Of a DNA stretch of 64,000 nucleotides, positions 57,616-64,000 are shown piece after piece. The position numbers and the translations under genes were made by a program. Position 1 is the first letter of the stretch, and every line of letters begins with the position of its first letter. The stretch lies in the NCBI RefSeq assembly GCF_947503465.1, contig NZ_CANNDN010000001.1, positions 434,001 through 498,000 on the forward strand, written 5' to 3'. Source of the DNA: an uncultured Tateyamaria sp. GTDB lineage: Bacteria; Pseudomonadota; Alphaproteobacteria; Rhodobacterales; Rhodobacteraceae. The notes beneath the pieces are model-generated. The model ran no database searches and had not been told where the DNA came from. It saw only the letters and a program-made list of their open reading frames with translations.

Positions 57616-60032
57616 TGCGTCTGTCCTGGCTGCGTGCGGCATTCCTTGCGGTCTGTCTGGCGCTTTTTGCAACACTCGGTGCCGCACAGAACGGCGGCCC
57701 CGATTACGAGCAATGGCAAAACACGGCGACCCGTGCGGAAACGGCGGTCGAAGCCGCGCAGGCATCTGATCCGGCGTTCGAAACATTGCGGGCCGAGGTG
57801 GCCGAGTGGCGATTGCAGTTTCAGGCGCAACTGAACGCGAATGACAGCCGCCTGCAAACCTTGCGCGATCAGATTGCAGCCCTTGGACCCGCGCCCGAAG
57901 AGGGGCAGTCCGAGGCCACGGAAATCGCTGCGCGGCGTGCAGAGCTGAATTCACAGCTGGAACGGCTGAGCACACCGCGCAGAACAGCCGAAGAAGCGTT
58001 CAGCCGGGCCAATGGTATCATCGCAGAGATTGACGGGATTCTGCGCGCGCGGCAGACCGATGCACTGTTGAACATGGGGCCGTGGCCGGTCAATCCGGCC
58101 CATTGGTCCGAAGCGTGGCGGCACATGCAGGAATCGATTGTGGGCGTGGCCGCAGGCGCACGGCAGTCCTGGGGCAACCCGTCGCGACGGGCCAACGCCA
58201 GCGACAACCTGCCGCTGATCATGGTGCTGTTGGCGGTCGGTGTCGTGCTGTTGGCGCGGTCGCGGTACTGGTCGGAACTGCTGGCGGCGCGCATTCAGCG
58301 CAACGACAACAGCGCCAGCGCGCGTGTTGCCAGCTTTTTCGTGTCCTTGGGCCAGATCGTTCTACCCATGCTTGGCCTCTTTGCCTTTATCCGGGCCATT
58401 CGCGCGTCTGAACTGTTGGGCGCGCGCGGTGATATGCTGCTCGATTCACTGGAGATTGCCGGGCTTGTCCTGTTCTTTGCGCGGTGGTTGGCGGGGCGTC
58501 TGTTTCCCAAGGAAGACGGGCTTTATGCCCCCCTTGCCATTCCGGATGATCGCCGGGCCGAGGGGCGTCTTTACGCCATCATTCTGGCCCTTGTGTTTGG
58601 CGTGTACCAGGTGTTGCGCGCGTTTTCGGATTTCGACCGGTATGACGTTGCTTCGGACGCGGTTCTGAATTTTCCGCTGATCTGCGTCGCCTCGCTGATC
58701 CTGATGCGCCTGGGGTGGCTGTTGCGGCGCCGCATGCGCGAACGGGCAGAAGAGAGCGAGGATGATACGTCATATGGCAACCGGATAGTCGGCACCATCG
58801 GGCGGATTATCATTGCCGTCGGCCTTGTTGCCCCGATCCTGGCGGCCCTGGGTTTCGGGACCGCTGCCAAGTTCCTGACCTATCCGATGATCCTGACCCT
58901 GGCCCTGATCGGCACGGTTGTGTTGCTGCAAGGGCTGGTGCGCGACGTCTATGCATCGCTCAGCCAGGCAGAGGGCGCACGCGATAGTCTGATCCCGACC
59001 TTGATCAGTTTCCTGATCGTGCTGATTGCGCTGATCCCCCTGTCGCTGATCTGGGGCGCGCGGGTGACCGACCTGACCGAGGTCTGGGCCACACTGCGCA
59101 GCGGATTGACCATTGGCGACATGACGATCTCGCCCGGCAGCTTCTTCACCCTGATCATCGTTTTCACCATTGGCTATGTCATCACGCGTGCCGTTCAAAA
59201 CGCGCTGAAGACATCCGTCCTGCCGAAGACGCGCATCGATCCCGGTGGTCAGGTCGCGATTGTGTCCGGCCTTGGTTATGTCGGTATCTTCCTGGCCGCA
59301 TTGCTGGCCATCACGTCGGCCGGAATAGATTTGTCGAGCCTGGCCATCGTGGCGGGCGCGCTGTCCGTTGGCATCGGATTTGGCCTGCAAACCATCGTGT
59401 CGAATTTCGTGTCTGGTATCATCCTGTTGATCGAGCGCCCCATTTCCGAAGGCGACTGGATCGAGGTTGGCGGGCAGATGGGTTATGTCCGGTCCATCTC
59501 GGTCCGGTCGACGCGGATCGAGACCTTTGACCGGACGGACGTGATCGTGCCCAATGCCGATCTGATTTCGGGCACCGTCACCAACTATACCCGTGGCAAC
59601 ACCGTGGGGCGCGTGATCGTGCCGGTGGGTGTCGCCTATGGCACGGACACCCGCCGGGTGGAACGTATCCTTAAAGAGATTGCGGATGCCCATCCCATGG
59701 CACTGGCAAACCCGCCGCCCGCGGTGCTGTTCATGGGGTTTGGCGCCGACAGTCTGGATTTCGAGATCCGGATCATCCTGCGCGATGTGAACTGGATGCT
59801 TGCGGTCAAGAACGAGATCAACCACCAGATCGCCGAGCGGTTCGAGCAGGAAGGCATCGAGATCCCGTTCGCCCAACGCGATGTCTGGCTGCGCAATCCC
59901 GAGGTGCTGCACGCCACCCAGGCCGCGCCTGCTGCATCCGCGCCTGCGGCCACGCAGGCCCACATGGATCACGGCGACATGGAGCGGGATGATCCGACCG
60001 ACGACGGTGAGGGTGATGGAGATGGACGATGA
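57612..60032 (+). CDS. Mechanosensitive channel of the MscS family with DUF3772 N-terminal domain
   Basis: An 806-residue inner-membrane channel. A signal peptide (MMRLSWLRAAFLAVCLALFA) leads to a periplasmic DUF3772 coiled-coil region (about 30-170). About eleven predicted helices follow. The MscS pore and beta domain carry GIGFGLQTIVSNFVSGIILL and IERPISEGDWIEVGGQMGYV. The C-terminus is Asp/Glu-rich (MERDDPTDDGEGDGDG). It releases solutes on hypoosmotic shock. The ATG overlaps the cysK stop by 4 bases; it overlaps alaX by 4 bases as well. Confidence 0.92.
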   Translation: MMRLSWLRAAFLAVCLALFATLGAAQNGGPDYEQWQNTATRAETAVEAAQASDPAFETLRAEVAEWRLQFQAQLNANDSRLQTLRDQIAALGPAPEEGQSEATEIAARRAELNSQLERLSTPRRTAEEAFSRANGIIAEIDGILRARQTDALLNMGPWPVNPAHWSEAWRHMQESIVGVAAGARQSWGNPSRRANASDNLPLIMVLLAVGVVLLARSRYWSELLAARIQRNDNSASARVASFFVSLGQIVLPMLGLFAFIRAIRASELLGARGDMLLDSLEIAGLVLFFARWLAGRLFPKEDGLYAPLAIPDDRRAEGRLYAIILALVFGVYQVLRAFSDFDRYDVASDAVLNFPLICVASLILMRLGWLLRRRMRERAEESEDDTSYGNRIVGTIGRIIIAVGLVAPILAALGFGTAAKFLTYPMILTLALIGTVVLLQGLVRDVYASLSQAEGARDSLIPTLISFLIVLIALIPLSLIWGARVTDLTEVWATLRSGLTIGDMTISPGSFFTLIIVFTIGYVITRAVQNALKTSVLPKTRIDPGGQVAIVSGLGYVGIFLAALLAITSAGIDLSSLAIVAGALSVGIGFGLQTIVSNFVSGIILLIERPISEGDWIEVGGQMGYVRSISVRSTRIETFDRTDVIVPNADLISGTVTNYTRGNTVGRVIVPVGVAYGTDTRRVERILKEIADAHPMALANPPPAVLFMGFGADSLDFEIRIILRDVNWMLAVKNEINHQIAERFEQEGIEIPFAQRDVWLRNPEVLHATQAAPAASAPAATQAHMDHGDMERDDPTDDGEGDGDGR

Positions 60033-60748
60033 CGACCCCCTTGTTTCGCGATGACGCCTATATGCGCGATGCGACCGGCGTGGTGACAGGTCATACGCAA
60101 GAAGGCGGGATTGTTCTGGATCAGACCATCTTTTACCCGACCGGTGGCGGCCAACCCGGCGACAGCGGCACACTTGGCTGGTCGGGCGGTGCATTGCAGA
60201 TTGCAACCGCCGTCAAGGGGCAGGGCGACGAGGTCGTTCTTGTGCCGGCAGAGCCACGTGCGCTGCCACCCATCGGCACCGAGGTGGCGCAATCACTGGA
60301 TTGGGAACGGCGGTATGCCCACATGCGCGTGCATACGGCGTTGCATCTTCTGTCTGTGGCGTTGCCTTTTGGTGTGACGGGCGGGTCGATTGGTGCGGGC
60401 CGTGGGCGGCTGGATTTCGACATGGCGGATGCGCCCGACGATCGCGACGGGATCGAGGCCGCATTGAACGGTTTCGTCTCGGATGACACACGCGTCAGTG
60501 CCGAGTGGATCACCGAGGCCGACCTTGCGTCCAACCCCTCTTTGGTCAAGACGCTGTCGGTCAAGCCGCCCCGCGGCACCGGGCGGGTCCGATTGATCCG
60601 GATTGGTACGGGGGCCGAGACGGTGGACCTGCAACCCTGCGGGGGCACCCATGTCGCCCGCACAGGTGAGATTGGCGCGCTGCGCATCGGCAAGATCGAA
60701 AAGAAGGGGCGCATGAACCGCCGCGTCTATCTGCATCTTCAGAGCTGA
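60029..60748 (+). CDS. alaX: Alanyl-tRNA editing protein (AlaX type)
   Basis: A 239-residue trans-editing deacylase that clears Ser- or Gly-tRNA-Ala. The Zn ligands are HMRVHTALHLLSVA (HxxxH) and DLQPCGGTHVARTGEI (Cys and His). FYPTGGGQPGDSGTLGW is a conserved N-terminal segment, so this is the longer AlaX-L type. The ATG overlaps the MscS stop by 4 bases. It ends a five-gene row cfa-trgA-trgB-cysK-mscS-alaX with tight spacing. Confidence 0.93.
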   Translation: MTTPLFRDDAYMRDATGVVTGHTQEGGIVLDQTIFYPTGGGQPGDSGTLGWSGGALQIATAVKGQGDEVVLVPAEPRALPPIGTEVAQSLDWERRYAHMRVHTALHLLSVALPFGVTGGSIGAGRGRLDFDMADAPDDRDGIEAALNGFVSDDTRVSAEWITEADLASNPSLVKTLSVKPPRGTGRVRLIRIGTGAETVDLQPCGGTHVARTGEIGALRIGKIEKKGRMNRRVYLHLQS

Positions 60749-60805
60749 AAAATTTGCACGCTACCCGCTTGCACTCCCGTGCCTTCATTCGATAGAGACG
60801 GCGGT

Positions 60806-60895
60806 GGACAGGTGGCCGAGTGGTCGAAGGCGCGCGCCTGGAAAGTGCGTAGGCGGGAGACCGTCTCGAGGGTTCGAATCCCTTCCTGTCCGCCA
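60806..60895 (+). tRNA. tRNA-Ser (GGA)
   Basis: A 90-base class II tRNA. The acceptor GGACAGG pairs with CCTGTCC, the anticodon loop is CTGGAAA with anticodon GGA, a long variable arm follows (TAGGCGGGAGACCGTCT region), the T-loop is TTCGAATC, and CCA is encoded. Confidence 0.97.
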
Positions 60896-61087
60896 TACTT
60901 TTTATTGCGCGACCGCCTCGGGCTACTTGAGCGCGATGGCTTGAGTTCGAACTTTGTCCGAACGTCTCCGCCACCTCACCCCGGTTTGACTTGATGCTCG
61001 CATATGTCGCGGAACCGTGCTGTGCATGCGATTGATTTCGCGGCCGCGCCGCTTAGCTTGTGCCGCAGGCAAGGACGTACGAGGCGC

Positions 61088-62419
61088 ATGACCGATCATT
61101 CCCACCTGTCCCGCCCGGTTGCGGTGCCCGCACGGCGCGTGTCGCGGATGGGGCGTATGGGCGTGCTGGCCGCAGGGGTGGCCGGGCGCATGGCCGTCGA
61201 CGGGGTGCGACAGTTGGGGCAGGGCGTGCGCCCGGTGCCCCGAGATTTGTTGCTGACACCCGACAACATGCGCCGCATCGCGGACGAACTTGCGCGCATG
61301 CGCGGTGCAGCGATGAAGGTTGGGCAACTGGTATCCATGGACACCGGTGACGTGCTGCCGCCCGCGCTCGCCGACATCATGGCCCGATTGCGGGCGGATG
61401 CGGATTTCATGCCGCCGCGCCAGTTGCGTGATGTGCTGGACGCGGCCTGGGGCCCGGGGTGGCGCGCCCGTTTTGATCACTTCGATGTGCGCCCCATCGC
61501 GGCTGCATCGATCGGGCAGGTGCATGCTGCACGACTCCCTGACGGGACCGCATTGGCGATCAAGGTGCAGTATCCCGGCATTGCCCGCAGCATCGACAGC
61601 GATGTTGCCAATATCGGCCGCCTGATCCGCTTGTCGGGGCTGATGCCTGCGGGGTTTGACCTTGGCCCCTACCTGGACGAGGCCCGCGCGCAACTGCATG
61701 AAGAGGCGGATTACGTCGTCGAGGCGCGTCATCTGGAACATTTTGCCGACCTGTTGCGCGATGATCCGCGGTTCGTGGTGCCTGCGCTGCATGCGCCGCT
61801 CAGCACCGACAAGGTTCTGGCGATGACCTTTGTGCCGTCCGACCCCATCGAAACCCTGACCACAGCCAGCCAAGAGAGCCGCGACGCCGCGGCCCATGCG
61901 CTGTGTACCCTGGTGCTGCGCGAGTTGTTCGAGTTTGGGATCATGCAGACCGATCCGAACTTTGCCAACTACCGGTACGACGCAGATACGGGGCGCATCG
62001 TGCTGTTGGATTTCGGGGCGACCCGTGCTGTGCCACCGGGTCTTGCGCAAGACTTTCGGGCCTTGATGCGGGCGGGTATGTCCGGGACGCGCGCTGATGT
62101 TGACTTGCGTCTGGCGGCTATGGGTCTGGTGCCCGAAACACTCAGCGCCGCGTTCCGGTCCCGCATCGCTGATATGACCATGATGGTCTTCGACACGGTG
62201 CGCCACGCGCCTTTTCTTGACCTGCGGACCTCGGACCTGTCGCGCCGGTTGCAGCATGCGGGCGAGGCACTGGCACGGGACGGGTTTGTGCCGCCGCCGG
62301 TGCCCATGGACCTGCTGTTTGTGCAGCGCAAGCTTGCAGGCATGTTCCTTTTGGCCACGCGTCTTGGCGCGCGGGTTCCGGTCGCCGACGTGCTGGCCCC
62401 CTATCTGGAGGCGGAATGA
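61088..62419 (+). CDS. ABC1/UbiB-family atypical kinase
   Basis: A 443-residue ABC1-kinase-like protein. The KxGQ motif is AAMKVGQLVSMD, the A-rich loop is AAASIGQVHAARLPDG with Lys in LAIKVQYPGI, and the catalytic-type motifs are FGIMQTDPNFANYR and IVLLDFGATRAV. UbiB-type proteins support ubiquinone biosynthesis and lipid homeostasis and may have ATPase rather than kinase activity. The start was set at the ATG of MTDHSHLSRPV to match family length. It is coupled to the ABC exporter genes by 4-base overlap, an unusual partnership. Confidence 0.88.
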   Translation: MTDHSHLSRPVAVPARRVSRMGRMGVLAAGVAGRMAVDGVRQLGQGVRPVPRDLLLTPDNMRRIADELARMRGAAMKVGQLVSMDTGDVLPPALADIMARLRADADFMPPRQLRDVLDAAWGPGWRARFDHFDVRPIAAASIGQVHAARLPDGTALAIKVQYPGIARSIDSDVANIGRLIRLSGLMPAGFDLGPYLDEARAQLHEEADYVVEARHLEHFADLLRDDPRFVVPALHAPLSTDKVLAMTFVPSDPIETLTTASQESRDAAAHALCTLVLRELFEFGIMQTDPNFANYRYDADTGRIVLLDFGATRAVPPGLAQDFRALMRAGMSGTRADVDLRLAAMGLVPETLSAAFRSRIADMTMMVFDTVRHAPFLDLRTSDLSRRLQHAGEALARDGFVPPPVPMDLLFVQRKLAGMFLLATRLGARVPVADVLAPYLEAE

Positions 62420-63087
62420 CCGACGCCGACCCTGTGCTGGACCTGCGGGGCGTCCAGAAATCCTTTGCCAGCGCGGATGGTCCAGTGCCGGTCCTGCGGG
62501 GCGTGGATCTGAGCCTTGAGGCGGGTGAAACGCTTGCGCTGACCGGCGAATCCGGCAGCGGCAAAAGCACGCTCTTGCATATCGCAGGCGGATTGGAAAA
62601 CGCGGATGCGGGTCAGGTCCGCGTTGCGGGGCAAGACATCACGACCCTGAGCGATGCCGCGCGCGCCGCCGTGCGCTGTACGGACGTGGCCGTGGTGTTT
62701 CAACAGTTCAACCTCATCCCGTCGCTGAACGTGGCCGACAATATCGGCTTTCAGGCGCGGTTGGCGGGTCGGCTTGACCCCGCTGTCACGGACAGGCTGG
62801 TGCAGCATCTGGGCCTGACGGACCAGTTGCGCAAGTATCCCGAGGCGCTGTCGGGCGGTCAACAGCAACGGGTGGCGATTGCCCGGGCCTTGGCCGCGCG
62901 TCCCAGGGTTTTGTTGGCGGATGAACCCACGGGCAACCTGGATGAAGGTACGGCTGCGGATGTTCTGGACCAGCTGCTTGGTCTTGTGGCCGAGACAGGC
63001 GCGGGGCTGTTGCTGGTCACCCATTCCCCGACCATTGCCGCCCGGATGGACCGGCGTCTGCACCTGAGCCAGGGGCGTGTGGCATGA
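62416..63087 (+). CDS. LolD/MacB-type ABC transporter ATP-binding protein
   Basis: A 223-residue ATPase. Walker A is LTGESGSGKSTLLHIAG, the Q-loop is FQQFNLIPSLNV, the signature is ALSGGQQQRVAIARAL, and Walker B is VLLADEPTGNLDEGTA. The LolD/MacB group drives lipoprotein sorting or substrate export with FtsX-like permeases. The ATG overlaps the ABC1-kinase stop by 4 bases and the permease ATG overlaps its stop by 4 bases. Confidence 0.93.
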   Translation: MTDADPVLDLRGVQKSFASADGPVPVLRGVDLSLEAGETLALTGESGSGKSTLLHIAGGLENADAGQVRVAGQDITTLSDAARAAVRCTDVAVVFQQFNLIPSLNVADNIGFQARLAGRLDPAVTDRLVQHLGLTDQLRKYPEALSGGQQQRVAIARALAARPRVLLADEPTGNLDEGTAADVLDQLLGLVAETGAGLLLVTHSPTIAARMDRRLHLSQGRVA

Positions 63088-64000
63088 ACCGCGCCTGCAT
63101 GGGGGCGCTGCTGTCGCATTGGCGGCGCACGCCGCTGCAACTGTTTGCGTTTCTGGCCGGGTTGGCGCTGGCGACGGCGCTTTGGTCCGGTGTTCAGGCT
63201 ATCAATACCGAAGCGCGCGCCAGCTATGACGCCGCCGCCGCGACCCTGGGTGACGGGCAGTTTGACCAGATTGTGCCGGAAGCAGGGGACAGTATCGCGC
63301 AACAGGATTTCGTGTCGCTACGCCGCGCGGGCTGGATCGTGTCACCAGTGATCGAAGGGCGTGTGGGCGATGTGCGCCTTTTGGGGCTGGACCCCTTGTC
63401 CTCACCCGCCGGCTTTGGCGGGGTGCAGATGGGCGGGCAAGGACAGTTGAGCGACGTGCTGAGCGGTAGAGCGCTGTTTGCAAATGCCGAAACGGCGGCT
63501 GCGCTGCCCCGGGACACCGCCGTGTCTGTGACCCCGTCCGTCGCGCCGGGCCTGGCTGTCGGAGATATCGGCACCGTGCAACAGCTGTTGGGGCGTGACG
63601 ACCTGTCCCGCCTTCTGGTGTCGCCGGACCAACCGATACGCCAACCCGATCTGGCCGAAATCGCGCCCCGTCTGCGGCTGCAATCCGCAAGCCAGACAGC
63701 GGATCTGGGTGAACTGACGCAAAGCTTTCACCTGAACCTGACCGCCTTTGGATTGCTCAGCTTTGCGGTTGGGCTGTTCATTGTCTACAGCACCATCGGC
63801 CTGGCCTTTGAACAGCGGCGCAGTGTCGTGCGTACGTTGAGGGCCCTTGGTGTGTCGTTGCCGCGCCTTATCGTGTTGATGCTGGTCGAGGTGTTAATCC
63901 TTGCACTTATCGGCGCGGGGCTGGGCATTGTGCTGGGCTATGTCATGGCGGCCGCCCTGCTGCCGGATGTCGCGGTCACGTTGCGGGGGCTTTACGGGGC
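63084..64000 (+). CDS. FtsX-like ABC transporter permease, partial (3' end beyond window)
   Basis: The frame from the ATG at 63084 is open to the window edge (305 codons). TM1 is about residues 20-40 (LQLFAFLAGLALATALWSGV), followed by a periplasmic domain to about 215, and TM2 about 219-240 (LTAFGLLSFAVGLFIVYSTI). The cytoplasmic coupling segment LAFEQRRSVVRTLRALGVSL is typical of FtsX/MacB permeases. Partner of the upstream ATPase. The substrate is unknown, and its link to the ABC1 kinase suggests a lipid. Confidence 0.9.
   Translation, partial: MNRACMGALLSHWRRTPLQLFAFLAGLALATALWSGVQAINTEARASYDAAAATLGDGQFDQIVPEAGDSIAQQDFVSLRRAGWIVSPVIEGRVGDVRLLGLDPLSSPAGFGGVQMGGQGQLSDVLSGRALFANAETAAALPRDTAVSVTPSVAPGLAVGDIGTVQQLLGRDDLSRLLVSPDQPIRQPDLAEIAPRLRLQSASQTADLGELTQSFHLNLTAFGLLSFAVGLFIVYSTIGLAFEQRRSVVRTLRALGVSLPRLIVLMLVEVLILALIGAGLGIVLGYVMAAALLPDVAVTLRGLYG

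Noticed and set aside
58770-60206. A 478-codon minus-strand frame opposite the MscS channel
   Set aside because: Gln/Asp/His-rich shadow frame with no domain, opposite a complete MscS gene.
1-64000. CRISPR arrays, prophage, integrons or insertion sequences
   Set aside because: No regularly spaced repeats, integrase, transposase or phage structural genes were seen; gene content is consistently Rhodobacteraceae-like.

Overview
The window looks like chromosomal DNA from a marine Roseobacter-clade alphaproteobacterium (Rhodobacteraceae). It is high-GC and densely coding, and no integrase, transposase, CRISPR array or phage gene was seen. The taxonomic call rests on a two-piece permuted tmRNA with the tag ANDNRAPVAMAA, an F1-ATPase zeta inhibitor (DUF1476), a dmdA-acuI pair for dimethylsulfoniopropionate (DMSP), trgA-trgB-cysK, phr next to cfa, and a methionine synthase split into separate polypeptides.

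Layout. 1-7 kb: small membrane and hypothetical genes, an aldose 1-epimerase, a class IV aminotransferase, tRNA-Asn, a metallo-beta-lactamase-fold hydrolase, an EnvZ-like kinase, a thioesterase-like protein, a CAT-anticodon tRNA and a porin. 7.4-11.4 kb: purM-purN, rnd, a lipoprotein and sufE. 11.4-15.7 kb: a methionine-linked group (DUF1638, redoxin, corrinoid protein, radical SAM protein, homocysteine methyltransferase). 15.7-28 kb: an MprF-like protein, the ATPase zeta subunit divergent from purC-purS-purQ, dctB-dctD, a HAD phosphatase, an endonuclease/exonuclease/phosphatase-fold enzyme, RNase E and a TusA-like protein. 28-41 kb: ccdA, a hydrolase-P450 pair, class I fructose-bisphosphate aldolase, the fumC operon with four small proteins, SspB, a chromate-resistance pair, tmRNA, two tandem DUF4345 genes and an acyltransferase.

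41-51 kb is the most distinctive part. A FadR-type GntR gene, a methanethiol oxidase (SBP56) homologue and a small membrane protein run leftward. From the same 69-bp control region DUF2182, DUF1326, DinB, dmdA, acuI and a HIT gene run rightward, followed by a BCCT transporter. I read this as one divergent unit for DMSP uptake and demethylation, handling of methanethiol, and acryloyl-CoA detoxification. The Met-rich DUF2182 and Cys-rich DUF1326 proteins are candidates for copper handling for the oxidase. The CoA-pathway genes dmdB, dmdC and dmdD are not in the window.

51-64 kb: a cysteine desulfurase-like enzyme, then photolyase and a cyclopropane-fatty-acid synthase-like enzyme behind a match to the RpoE/ChrR singlet-oxygen promoter, trgA-trgB-cysK, an MscS channel, an alanyl-tRNA editing protein, tRNA-Ser, an ABC1-family kinase and a LolD/FtsX-type ABC exporter cut by the right edge.

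DmdA makes 5-methyl-tetrahydrofolate, the split methionine synthase would consume it, and CysK could reassimilate sulfide released by methanethiol oxidation. The window therefore carries several parts of a one-carbon and sulfur economy, although they are separate transcription units. Leader hairpins next to or over ribosome binding sites and a repeated hairpin-plus-tail intergenic element are the main non-coding features not explained by gene calls.
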